NCBI GenBank assembly: GCA_021464245.1 | Contig: JADCRB010000007.1 | Span: forward strand, 1,032,150-1,096,149 | Origin: Carallia brachiata | Taxonomy: Eukaryota > Streptophyta > Magnoliopsida > Malpighiales > Rhizophoraceae | Length of the DNA: 64,000 nt | Reading direction: 5' to 3' | In this document: positions 48,003 through 58,872 of the stretch, piece after piece | Layout: the number at the start of each line of letters is the position of its first letter | Position numbering within the stretch: position 1 is the stretch's first letter | Program-made: the position numbers and the translations under genes | Notes under the pieces: model-generated | Database searches by the model: none | Seen by the model: only the letters and a program-made list of their open reading frames with translations | What the model was told of the DNA's origin: nothing

Positions 48003-50941
48003 TCAATTTTTGCGCCTCCTGTTCTTGTTCCTCAACATTCTTGGTGGGATGACCCTAAAAGTCTTCATGAACCATTCGTATCTCCATGTAACCACCACGT
48101 GCCCGATCATCGACCCAACCAAGAGCCCATTGGCATACCCTATCACAACTGGTCTCCAACCAAATTCAAAAGAAGATCTTGTATCTTCGTTTTCATCAAG
48201 CCTTGTATTTGATGGTGGCAAAGCCTCTGAATTTCCGCATTTTCTCGATAAAGGGTCCCCACATAACCTCAAGTTTCCCTCATACGAGCTGTTCTGAAAT
48301 GTGTCAAACTGCTTCCCTCGTGGAATAGGCCCTGTCAAGTTGTTTTCAGACACGTTGAAGAATTCAAGGAAGTTCAGTTTCGTTAGTTGCTGAGGAATCT
48401 CCCCTATGAGTTTGTTTCGAGAAAGATCTAATGACTCGAGCTCTACAAGATTTTCAAAGAATGTCGGAATGCTTCCACTAAGAGCATTGTTAGATAGATT
48501 CAACATATGAAGCCCACAAAGGCTTCCAATCGATGTTGGAATTTCCCCCGTGAATCCATTGCCCGAGAGATCCATGGCAACAAAGTATTTTAGAATCTTG
48601 TCGTATTGTTGTTTCTTTCCTTTGTTATTTAACCACAATTGGTACCCGAGGTCAACAAAGGTTCCCGATGTAAATGGGATGAGTGTATGCATGTAAGCTA
48701 ATCCACTTGCATTCCTTATTTTCATCGCATTCCAATTGAGGAATAACTGCGTTGGCAATTGGCCTGAAAGATTGTTCTGAGAGAGGTCAATTATGCACAA
48801 CTGAGGGAAACCAGAATCTGATTCAATATCCCTGAGCATGCCATTAATTCTATTGGACCGTAGAATCAGAATCTTCAACTGCTGAAGTGCTGCCAACCAA
48901 GAGGGAAAAACATCGTTTATTTGGTTGTTTCAAGGTCTAAAATCTCTAACTTTGTGCAGCTTGCCAACGATCTTGGTACGCGCCCTTCTAATTGATTTTC
49001 AGCCAACACAAGAATATTTAAGTTGCACTCATTTGGATGAGCGGGAGGAATCTTACCGTGAAAATTGTTGCCTGCTAAACTTAATAACTCAAGCGAAGCA
49101 CTTAAACTCTCCAAACATTGAGGAAGTACGCCATTGAGTCTGTTGTTGGACAAATCAAGGACACTGAGGTTTGTGAGATTGCAGAATACTGATAAAATCT
49201 CCCCTGTGAAATTGTTTCCAGAGGCACGATAAACCATTATGGTTTGTGGCGGCATTGGAAGAGAACCTTGAAACATATTATCTTGAAGGTCTAACACGGT
49301 TAGTTGAGACCGTCTGAGCACAGCCGGACCATGTTCAAAACCTGTGAAGAAGTTTCCCGAAAGCAACAATTCGTTTAGAGTGCCTTGGCTATTGTTCCAC
49401 ACCCAACTGGGTATCAAGCCATGAATATCGTTGTCAGATAAGTCCAACCACTCCAGCCGATCTTGATGACGCAGAAAGGACGGAAAGTGACCCAAATTGC
49501 ACGATCCAAGTCCTAATTCAACAAACTTTTGTGGAATGTTGTTAGGGATGGACTTGAGGTGAAGTGACAACGTGTTATGTGACAAGTCCAAGTCGGTCAA
49601 GTTTTGTAGCTTCAGAAATGCATCAAACTCAATTATGCCACTCAATTTATTATTATCAAGATATAGAACGTGAAGACTGCCCATTTGGAAGATTGAACCC
49701 GGAATGGGTCCCTGTAACATGTTGTATGATAGACTCAAAGTGTATAACTGGAACAATTGGGAGACGTAAACTGGGATTTGACCAAATATGTGACAATGGA
49801 CAAAAGATAATACTTCAAGTTGCGTCAGATTGGCAATATAAAGAGGAATCTTGCTATTGAGTATAACATTCCTGAGGCCTAGAAGAGTGAGTTTGCGTTG
49901 CCTACCAAGCCACGACAGGGAAGAAACATTCGGAACCTCAAAAGGACTTCCTTCAAGGTACAAGTGAACAAGCTCTGTGAGATTTTCAAATGAAGCTGGA
50001 ATTTTTCCAAAGAATTTGCTGAATTTGGTATCAAAAAATTGCAAGGAACGGAGGTTTCCAAAGGAGGCTGGTAGCTCTCCCTCAAAACTTGTTTCTCTAA
50101 GATTCAATACTAGAAGTGGACTAGTTGAGTTGAATTCGGGTAAATATCCACTCAGATCCCTATTCCCTCTCACATCAATATATTGTAGATTTGGAAGTTG
50201 GAAAACAGCCGGAGGAAAATCACTGTACAAGTCACAATATTCTAAAGAAAGTGATGTTAGAGAGGATAAGTTGGCCAAGGAACCAGGCACGGTGGAGGGT
50301 ATGTATACATAATCGAGATGAAGAACTTCTAAGCTAGTCAGATTATGCAATAACATTCGAAAATCAGGCATCTCAAGGACTAATTGACCAATGGAAGAGA
50401 AATCAAGGGATAAATCAAGAGAAGCCAACTTTGACAATTTTGAAATATCTGGGGGCATTGGGCCAGAAAATGCAGAAGAGGAAAGGTTAAGATAGATTAG
50501 CTTGGAAAGATGACCAAAACTTGATGGTATTTTCGACTGATTAAAGTGATTGTTAGCAAGATTAAGCTTACGAAGGTGAACAAGATGGAAGAGGCTACTG
50601 CTGGAGTTGATGGAACCATAGAGAAAGCTGCTACTAAGGTCCAAACTGATCACATAACCGGTGTGATTATCACACTCAACGCCATCCCAGGTGCAGCAAT
50701 CACTGTATCCGCCTTGGAGCTTCCAGGACTCAATCTTTGGATAGGCAGAAGGACTCCTAGAGGCGGAGCTGCTGATGATGAAGCTTTGTCTGAACTGCAA
50801 GAGGGCAAGGCGTTCATGAGGCTGGCATATTGGATTACTCAGAAAAGAGGCGGCGGAAGTAATAGAAACATGAAGAAACGAAGACAAGAAGAGAAAGAAG
50901 CTTAAGATAAAGCACATGGAGAAAAGTAAAGGCAACTTCAT
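48003..50941 (-). pseudogene. LRR receptor-like protein, full length but with one frameshift
   Basis: Two frames, 48917-50941 (674 codons, N-terminal) and 48003-48896 (297 codons, C-terminal), together cover the same architecture as the intact RLP: signal peptide (1-30), capped N-terminus with DCCTWDGVEC, LRRs, island, transmembrane helix and basic tail. They are split by loss of one C: GTTTCCAAGG in the intact paralogue (near 32641-32650) is GTTTCAAGG here, at about 48928-48936. The frame then meets a TAA after NLETTK-like residues. No other stop disrupts either part, so the lesion is recent or a sequence error. As written it would yield a 674-residue secreted LRR protein without a membrane anchor. 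Confidence 0.88.
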
Positions 50942-52145
50942 TCTGTTGTTTTTAGGCTGATCTGTTTTTGCACCAGAGTGGGGAGAATCGATTACAATTT
51001 ATGGGCAATTTGCGCTCTGATTCTTTGTTCGTCAAATAAGTGAGACATGCACTAAATTGTGGGGGGTCCGATGTCTAGATTTTTACCGTAATATATTAAA
51101 GAGATTAATATAAATTTAAAAGGTTGTATAAGGGGAAAAAAAGAAAACCAATTGGTCGTTGGTCAAGTGGTATTAAAAACCTGAGTTGGAGTTTCAATAT
51201 TATAACATCAAATACCATATATAAAAAGAGGGGAAAAAAAATCTTCAAGTTTGGAAAGATAATAATGAAATATATTTGGCAGGTAAAATGAAGAAAAATT
51301 AGCTAATGATACTCACTGTTCATGTTCCTAAGCGAACGAAAATACTACATAGTAACTCGAGTCGCATTTTTATTCAATTCCGGTGCCTCTTACCATGTGA
51401 CAGTTAAATTGTGCAATCTGCTTTTACTCCTTGAGAGATTAAAAACTATTTTTTCGAGGTTTGAATGTTCAGTTACATTGAATGCTATCAATGATCTTTT
51501 CTGAAAGAACTGTGTGATAATAGTGGGTGCTATTCTAGGTTTGGAGAGAGGGTGACGACCCTGCTGGATACGGTAATGCCATTCTGTGATTACTTTAATC
51601 ATCATGGCGCTTTTTTTTAAAAAAAATAAAACAATATCTGTTTCTTTTTAATTTTTTAAGTCTAAGGTAGTTGCTGGATTTTTTTTTTTTTTTTTAAATC
51701 CAAAAGAAGTTGCTAGATCTGTAGTAGAGAAGGGAGATTGTGAAGGAAAAGATCCATATCACTCTTAATTTTTTATTTTAATAAATCAACAAAAAAATAT
51801 TAGGTAAAATTTAAAAATAGATCACGTGCCCTAACACATTCCTTATACGTAGATGGGATTAAAAGCGTAAATAAAGCATGGGCCTTAAACCCTCCCGTAA
51901 TTGTTGTGAACCCATGTGATCCGTCAGCTACGTACTCTAAGAACTATCGGCAACTTGGCATATTAGTACTTGCAAATAAAGGTATTAACGTTGACTGGAT
52001 GTCAGTGTAAACACGGCCAAAATCCTAAATTGATAATTAAGGTTTGAATTATTGTCAAATTATAGATATAAAGGTTTTTTTTTACAAAATCAGTCATTCT
52101 CATTTTTATTAAGAAATAATTTGGTATTTTTTTATTACTTAACTG
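50942..52145. other. RLP 5' flank and intergenic DNA
   Basis: The first 60-80 bp upstream match the intact RLP's leader (ATTACAATTTAT shared near 34708 and 50991). No coding region. A dispersed TTGACTGGA-GTCAG repeat lies at 51990. A possible SINE-like piece near 51150 is too weak to call. Confidence 0.55.
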
Positions 52146-53247
52146 TTAAATTTACTGAAGTATGCGCTATCTATTCGTTATGATATTATACAAAGATGTC
52201 ATCTCATAAAAAATATGGTAGTTTGACATTTGTTTCTTTTTTTTTATTTTTTTCCTAATTTTTAGAATTTAATGAAAAAAAATTAATTAAAAAAAGTAAT
52301 AAAATATCACGTTATCATATTTTTAAAGACGTTAATCCTATTAAAAGGTAGTTTGATAATATGATGAGTAAGTGGTGTATAAATCAGTGAATTTAACAAT
52401 AAAATAACTTAAAAGTATTACATTATTATACAATAAAAATGTAAAAAACTAATTTTATTAAAAAAATATTATATATATAATTCTATATTTTTCTAAATAT
52501 TAAGCATCAGTTTAAAATTTTAGCCCTAAAATACTCGCACTATCGCTGTTGTCGACCAACTAGGCCTAACCTGATTGGCTATTGGTGCTTGCCACGAGAA
52601 GGGTGGTGGGTCCCCGCTACTCTCAAATGCTCACTGTCTATCAGTGCTCCGTATCTGAAAATTGACGTTAGGATCTTTCATTCTCTGAACTGGTCTCTCA
52701 TCCACGACCACAAGTTTCGGCCTTTTTTTATCTTGTTTACTTTTCTTCCTGTGGGGGACGGGATGGTGACAAGGATCTGTTATCCACCCACAATTAATTT
52801 TGTAAAATGACATGTTAAAATATTTCTGATGACTACAAATTACAGGTGGAAATTATTTGGATGACTAGAATAGACCTGTGGAAATTAATTCAAGTATTTG
52901 ATAGAGACATTGCCGTGTATTACGTTCTGTTATTTTATTCAATAAGATTGATGATAATATCTTTGCAATTTTAGTGAAATCAATTCTGAAGTTCCGGTGG
53001 CTTTAGAAGGAAAAGAAGTGCCGTCGTGGCTTTCACGTCAGAAAGATACTTGGAAGTGTTTGATTTAGAACAAATCAAATTTACAGTCCAATGAGAAGAT
53101 GCCTAAGGAGTAAGGAACTAAATGTTAAAAGGCCTGCAGTCGAACCCAAAAAAAACCGATGAATCTACAATAGGTCCCGTCCAGTTCAGCGAAAAAATGA
53201 ATAAGACATTGAATAAAAAACAATCGTTCAACTTGATCGACTCAGTT
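52146..53247. repeat. Direct tandem duplication, unit A
   Basis: Starts TTAAATTTACTGAAGTATGCG and ends just before TTAAATTTATTGAGGTGTACA at 53248, where unit B starts. Shared phrases include TTTTTAAAGACGTTAATCC (near 52320 and 53430), AATTTAACAATAAAATAACTT, TATCAGTGCTCCGTATCTGA (52638 and 55120) and TTTACAGTCCAATGAG. It includes RLP-flank repeat copy 3 (52655-52930). Confidence 0.85.
52655..52930. repeat. RLP-flank repeat, copy 3
   Basis: TCTGAAAATTGACGTTAGGATCTTTCATT followed by GGGACGGGATGGTGACAAGGA and CACCCACAATTAATTTTGTAAA. It belongs to tandem unit A; copy 4 is its duplicate in unit B. Confidence 0.8.
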
Positions 53248-53629
53248 TTAAATTTATTGAGGTGTACATTATCTACTCGTTACAATATTATACAAAGATA
53301 TCATCTTATCAAAAATATGATAACGTGATATTTTTTGTTCTTTTTTTTCATTTTTTCCCTAAATTTTAGAATTTAATAGCAAAAAATAATGAAAAAATTT
53401 GAAAAAATAACAATAAAATCTTACAACATCATATTTTTAAAGACGTTAATCCTATTAGAAGGTAGTTTGATGACATAATGAGTAAGGGGTGTACAACTCA
53501 GTGAATTTAACAATAAAATAACTTAAAAGTATTGAATTATTTTATAGTAAAAACATCAGATAATGATTTTGTTAAAAAAATATTATATCTATAATTTAAA
53601 ATTTCTCCAAACATTAACTAACAACTTAA

Positions 53630-54988
53630 GGGCTCGTTTGTCTAATTTTTTGTTTTTCTATTTTTACTCTTTACTGAATTTTTGTATTTATTACTGTCAA
53701 TTTTTGTTTTTTTTTTTATAAGAATGAAAAAGTACATAAAAAAATGATAGTGAGAGAAATGGTAAAAAGAGTATGAATAAATAGAGAAAAAGCGAAAGAG
53801 AGAGAGATGGTAGAGAGAGAATGAGCAGAGATGATGGTAGAGAGAGAATGAGTAGAGATAATGGTGGAGAGAGAAAAAGGAGAGAGAAAGAGGGTAGAAA
53901 AAGAATGAGTAGAGAGAATGGCAGAGAGAGAAAAGAGAGAGAAAGGGTAGAGAAAGAATGAGTAAATAGAATGGTCGAGAGAGAAAAATGAGAAAGAGAG
54001 AGGGTAGAGAGAGAATAAGTAGAGAGAATGGCAGAGAGAGAAAAGAGAGAGAGAGGGTAGAGAAAGAATGAGTAAAGAGAATGATAGAGAGAGAAAAATG
54101 AGAGAGAGAGGGCAAAGAGAGAATGAGTAGGGATACTGGTAAAGCAATAAAAAGGAGAGCGAGTCTGGCTAGAGAGAGAATTAGTAGAGAAAATAGCAGA
54201 GAAAGAAAAAGAGAGACAGATGACAGAGAGAAAATAGTAGAGCAAGAAAAAGGAGAGAGAGTGTGGGTAGACAAAGAATGGTAGAGAGAGAGATGGTAGA
54301 GAGAGAATGAGTATAGAGAATTATAGAGCGAGAAAAAGGAGAGAGAGTGAGTAGAGAGAGAAAAAAGAGAGAGGGAAGAGAGAGAATGAGTAGAGAGCAT
54401 GGTTGAGGGAGAAAATGGACAGAGAAAGTGGGTAAAGGGGGAATGAGTAGAGAGAATGGTAGAAAGAGAAAAATGAGAGAGAGAGGGTAGAGAGAGAATG
54501 AATAGAAAGAATGGTTGAGGGAGAAGAAAGAGAGAGAGTGGGTAGAGAGAGAATGAGTAAAGAAAATGGAAGAGAGAGAAAAAGAAGACAGAGAGTAGAG
54601 AGAGAATGAGTAGAGAGAATAGTAGAGAGAGAAAAAGAAGCGAGAGAGGATAGCGAGAGAATGGAAGAAATAGAAAAAGAGAGAGAGAGAGAGAGCGTAG
54701 AGAGAGAAAGGGTAGAGAGAGAAAAAAAATAGAGGGATAAAGGGAGGATGAGTAAAGAGAGATATGATAAAGAGGTTAAATAGAGAGAGAAAAAGTTGTG
54801 AAAGAAAGTATAGAAAAAAAAGTGAAAAATAAAATAGGAAAGTATATTTTTTTTATTTTCCTAATTTAATTTTTTCTTTAAAAATAATTTTAACTTAAAA
54901 AAAAAATAAAAATAATACCAAATATATTTTCTTATTTTTTATAAAAAATAAACAGAAAATAAAAATTTAATCTATATCGAACGAGACC
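53630..54988. mobile_element. Harbinger/Tourist-like non-autonomous transposon filled with GAGA repeats
   Basis: The ends are inverted: left GGGCTCGTTTGTCTA, right (complemented) GGTCTCGTTCGATAT. They are flanked by TAA on both sides (53627-53629 and 54989-54991), the 3-bp TWA target duplication typical of PIF/Harbinger elements. Tandem unit A has the undisturbed site (GTTTAAAATTTTAG, TAA at 52513-52515). The interior is a purine-rich array on the plus strand (about 53750-54800) made of GAGAGA-type motifs with recurring AGAGAATGAGTAGAGAGAAT. There is no transposase; the serine/leucine-rich minus-strand frames are repeat artefacts. Confidence 0.75.
53750..54800. repeat. GAGA-rich minisatellite, about 1 kb
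   Basis: Nearly uninterrupted purine DNA in which AGAGAGAGA and GAATGAGTAGAGA recur at 40-70 bp spacing. Such polypurine tracts can form triplexes and bind GAGA-binding BPC proteins in plants; any function here is inference. Confidence 0.85.
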
Positions 54989-55136
54989 TAAAATTTTAGC
55001 TTTTAGATACTCGCGTTGCCGTTGTTGTCGACCAGCCAGGCCTAGCCTCATTGGCTATTGATGCTTCGCACGAAGAAGGGCGGTGGGTCCCCACTACTCT
55101 CAAATGACCATCACTATCTATCAGTGCTCCGTATCT

Positions 55137-55420
55137 GAAAATTGCCATTAGGATCTTTCATTTTTGAACTGGTCTCTCACCCACAACCACAATTTTCAGC
55201 CTTTTTTCTCTTGTTTACTTTTCTTCCTGTGTGGGACGGGATGATAACAAGGATCAGTCATCCACCCACAATTAATTTTGTAAATGACATGTGGAAATAT
55301 TTCTGATGACTACAAACTACAGGTGGAAATTATTTGGATGACTAGAATAAACCTGTGGAAATTAATTCAAGTATTTGATAGAGGCACCGGCGTGCATTAG
55401 GTTCTGTTGTTTTATTCAAA
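55137..55420. repeat. RLP-flank repeat, copy 4
   Basis: TCTGAAAATTGCCATTAGGATC, GTGTGGGACGGGATGATAACA, CACCCACAATTAATTTTG, then ATGACATGTGGAAATATTTC and GATGACTACAAACTACAGGT. This is the longest and cleanest copy. Confidence 0.8.
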
Positions 55421-55740
55421 AAGACTGACGATAATCTTTTTGCAATGTTAGTGAAATCAATTTTGAAGTTCCAGTGGCTTTAGAGGGAAAAAAAATGTCA
55501 TGATGGCTTTCACGTCAGAAGATAATTGGAAATGTTGTTTACCAATCAATTGGAAAGAACAAATCAAATTTACAGTCCAATGAGGAGATGCTTGAGGAGT
55601 AAGGAACTAAATGTTAAAAGGCCTAAAGTCGGACGAAAAAAACTGATGAATCTACAGTAGGTCCCGTCCGGTTCGGTAAAAAAAACTTTTAAGACATTGA
55701 ATCCAAAAACAAAAAAAAATTATTTAACTCGATCGACTAA

Positions 55741-56127
55741 GATGGTTTGATCTGGTTAATTGTGTTAGTTATTTCTAATATATATATATATATATATATA
55801 TGCCTTTTATTATAATATTAAACTATCAATAATTTTTTTCAAATAAAAGAATTGACCTATTCATCCGACCATGAGGATATTGGTTAAACAGATGACTTAG
55901 AAAAGTAGATCCTTCTCCAAATCAAGGTCCGACTCAATTTAAAAGAAAAAAAATTATCATAAGGACTCAAAGGTTGCTTTTGTTAGTATTGCTCAATTTT
56001 CTCTTTGTGGGCCACTAATGAGTACTAGGGCTTGTTAATGAGGACGTAAAACGACTAATATGAAATGAACATTGACACTTAGGATTAGTTTAAAATTTTA
56101 AAAAAAGTTTCGGATTCAATTTTATTA
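55741..56127. other. AT-rich spacer
   Basis: Contains a short TA microsatellite (about 55778-55801) and no coding region. The change to mitochondrial-like composition occurs at about 56128. Confidence 0.5.
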
Positions 56128-56616
56128 GAAGGGAGACTGCTTTTGCTTTGAAGCTGGCTTCATCCCTTTCTTTTGAACCATAAACTTCGGCAAGAGATAG
56201 GCTTATTGCCTTTTCCGCTCCTGAACTAGTACTTAGATAAAAGGAAAAAAGGGAGGTAGGGCAAAAGCATAAGGTAAGCTCCGCGGTCTTTCATAGGACT
56301 TGCATGTGTTAAGCACATAGGCCAATAGCTTTTTTAGCGCTTAGCTACTACCTATACCATAGGCTTCTTTCTCCTCTTACTTATATGGAGGAGACAGTAA
56401 GCAAGAAAAGGGAATAAAAACCTTTCCCTTCTACGCTACGATCTTTCTTATAATAAGAAATTTTAAGTTCCCTTGTAAAGATCAGATTCTGCGCATCCAC
56501 GGAACACATTTGGATCGATTTCTAACCCCGGATTTTCTACATCTATTAGCTTATTGCAAGAAGAAAACTTATTGATAGCATAGGAAAGAGAATGCGAACC
56601 CCTAGCCAGTTATTAG
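56128..56616. other. Mitochondrial-like DNA (NUMT), left part
   Basis: Composition changes to the more GC-balanced, poly-run-poor texture of plant mitochondrial DNA (TCTTTCATAGGACTTGC, AGGCTTCTTTCTCCTC). GACTTGCATGTGTTAAGCA at 56298-56316 is the reverse complement of a 19-base segment conserved near the 5' end of bacterial and mitochondrial small-subunit rRNA, though the flanks do not match rRNA. No intact gene. It ends at the copia target duplication ATTAG (56612-56616). Organellar origin is a judgement from texture, not a database match. Confidence 0.45.
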
Positions 56617-57034
56617 TGTTAAATTTAAACATGAATATAATCAATCATCAATAATATAATTTTAGGATCTTGAAACTGAATAAAATCATGTAAACGATAT
56701 ACCTGAGTTAGCGGAAGACATAGCCATCATGCGTCGGAATAGAGACTGAGATCTTTCGGAACCTTATAACCGATTTCTCTCTCCTGACCTTTACTGTAAT
56801 CACACGCTATAGATGGAGTTTTCGTGTATATTGAGGCAGAGAGAGGACCAACTATATATATACAAAATTTTAGGGTTTTTAGACCTAATTCAGTATGTCC
56901 ATCAATACTGAGATCAACGGAGGAGATTGATTTAATTAATTATTTCCTTATTAATCGGATCACATTAATAATATTCCTTAACGTAAGCATTCTTTGAGTT
57001 ACTCCAAGGAATACTAATTGGGAATATTCTAACA
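56617..57034 (-). repeat. Copia 3' LTR (as read on the minus strand)
   Basis: 418 bp, TG...CA ends, differing from the other LTR at roughly 15-18 positions, including one or two small indels near 56998 (GAGTTACTCC against GAGTCTACTCC). The divergence indicates an insertion that is not very recent. Confidence 0.95.
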
Positions 57035-57051
57035 TTCTCCCACTTGATCCG
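57035..57051 (-). promoter_or_regulatory. Copia polypurine tract
   Basis: Minus-strand reading CGGATCAAGTGGGAGAA directly abuts the 3' LTR. AGTGGGAGAA is the usual plant copia plus-strand primer. Confidence 0.8.
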
Positions 57052-57399
57052 ATTATAATTCATTACTTTAATCGTTATGCGCAAATGACGATAATAACCA
57101 ATCTCTTGTCGTTCATCATAATGCCACAATATAATAAACTGTTTAGTGCGAGTTATGGCGGTCATACTCTATTAATTCAGAATACTCCCTTCCATATACT
57201 ACATCACTTGCAGATTACCATATCAGGCTCATAAGGTATATATATGAAACACAAATTCATAATGGTCCACAATAATGTCTCATCAAGACTTTCCTTTAAC
57301 TTAAAACTTTAAGTGTACACAATTATAAGGTAACAGGAAAACATAATGTATGTCAGAAACACATAAATGAGCTCAGAGTGTTATTACAAGCATAACATA

Positions 57400-58302
57400 T
57401 CAATCATCAATACAACCAAGTCCCATCCTGAGAACATGCTCTCTAAAAGACTTAGGTTGTAAACCTTTTGTTAAAGGATCTGCAATCATGAGATCCGTAC
57501 TAATATGCTCAATAGACACTCTCTGCTTCTGAACCTCCTCCTTAACGGCAAAATACTTTAATTCCATATGCTTGGCACCCTTTGAGTATTTGTCGTTCTT
57601 AGAGAAGAATACTGCTGCAGAATTATCACAGTAAATTTTCAGCGGCTTGATAATGGTGTCGACAACCCCAAGTCCTGAAATAAAGTTCCGCAGCCATAAT
57701 GCATGAATTGTAGCCTCAAAACATGCTACAAATTCTGCTTCCATAGTGGATGAAGCAATGATAGACTGTTTCGCACTTTTCCATGAAATTGCTCCTTCAG
57801 CTAATAGGAACAGATAACCAAAAGTGGATTTTCTGCTATCAAGGCATCCAGCAAAATCTGAATCCGAATATCCAATCACTTCTAAAAGGTTGGATTTTCT
57901 GTACGTGAGCATGTAGTTCTTTGTTCCTTGCAGGTACCTCATTACTTTCTTTGCAGCTTTCCAATGATCCATTCCAGGATTGCTTTGATATCTGCCCAGC
58001 ATTCCGACCGCAAAGCTGATATCCGGTCTAGTGCAAGTTTGCAGATACATCAGGCTACCAACAACAGAGGCATATGGGATTGACTCCATTGCCTTACGTT
58101 CCACATCATTCTTGGGACATTGCATGAGACTGAATTTGTCACCCTTCTGTACAGGAGCAATCCCAGGTGAACACTTATCCATATTAAACCTCTCTAGAAT
58201 TTTCTCGATATAGCCTTTTTGAGACAATCCTAACATTCCTTGTGATCTGTCACGGAATATCTCTATTCCTATCACATAGGATGCCTCTCCCATATCCTTC
58301 AT
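57400..58302 (-). pseudogene. Copia RT C-terminus and RNase H
   Basis: 300 codons starting MKDMGEASYVIGIEI, the conserved stretch after the RT active site. It continues with the RT thumb (VGSLMYLQTCTRPDI) and RNase H with SDSDFAGCLDSRKST and SSTMEAEFVA. It ends with DPLTKGL and a normal copia C-terminus. It is separated from the upstream RT by the lesion near 58373. Confidence 0.9.
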
Positions 58303-58352
58303 TTCAAAATTCTTTGAGAGAAAATCTTTAGTCTCATAACATACTCAAGTCA

Positions 58353-58870
58353 TTAGCAGCAAGCAAAATGTCCAACATATAGGACTAGAAAGATGAACTT
58401 ACTCCCACTGATCTTTTGGTATATACACTGATCAACAGTGTTTTCCTTAAAACCAAAAGATGTAATGATATCATTGAACTTAATATACCATTGTCGGGAA
58501 GCTTGTTTCAGTCCATATATTGACTTCTTTAATTTACACACCAACTGTTCTTTTCCTTTTATGGAAAAACCCTCAGGTTGATCCATATAAACTTCCTCTT
58601 TAGATCTCCATTAAGAAAGGCGGTTTCACATCCATTTGGTGTAACTCCAAATCATATTGAGCCACCAAAGCCATAATTATCCTTAATGAATCCTTTTTCG
58701 AGACCGGAGAAAAAGTCTCTATATAGTCAATGCCACTCTTCTGAGTATAACCCTTGGCAACAAGTCTAGCTTTATATCGTTCGATATTGCCATTGAGTTG
58801 CGTTTGGTCTTAAAGACCCATTTACAACCAACTCTTTTACAACCTTCTGGCAATTCGACGAGATCCCAGA
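58353..58870 (-). pseudogene. Copia RT N-terminal and palm region, broken
   Basis: The frame 58353-58586 carries MDQPEGFSIKGKEQLVC and KKSIYGLKQASRQWY. At the catalytic site the sequence reads LVLYVGHFACC and stops: two bases are missing where family members have YVDD, at about 58373. Upstream (58590-58870) RT sequence is recognisable but in shifted frames. Confidence 0.85.
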
Positions 58871-58872
58871 CT

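Larger units (their letters stand above)
53248..55740. repeat. Direct tandem duplication, unit B (carries an insertion)
   Basis: The second unit matches unit A from end to end except for a 1359-bp insertion at 53630-54988. Without the insertion and its duplicated TAA, unit B is about 1.13 kb, close to unit A's 1.10 kb. It includes RLP-flank repeat copy 4 (55137-55420). Confidence 0.85.

Noticed and set aside
53642..54400. Minus-strand 252-codon frame rich in serine, leucine and phenylalanine, plus two overlapping ones
   Set aside because: It is the translation of the GAGA-type minisatellite; equally long frames exist in three phases, which is a repeat artefact, not a protein.
56290..56320. 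Small-subunit rRNA gene on the minus strand
   Set aside because: Only a 19-base stretch matches the conserved segment; the flanks do not continue as rRNA.
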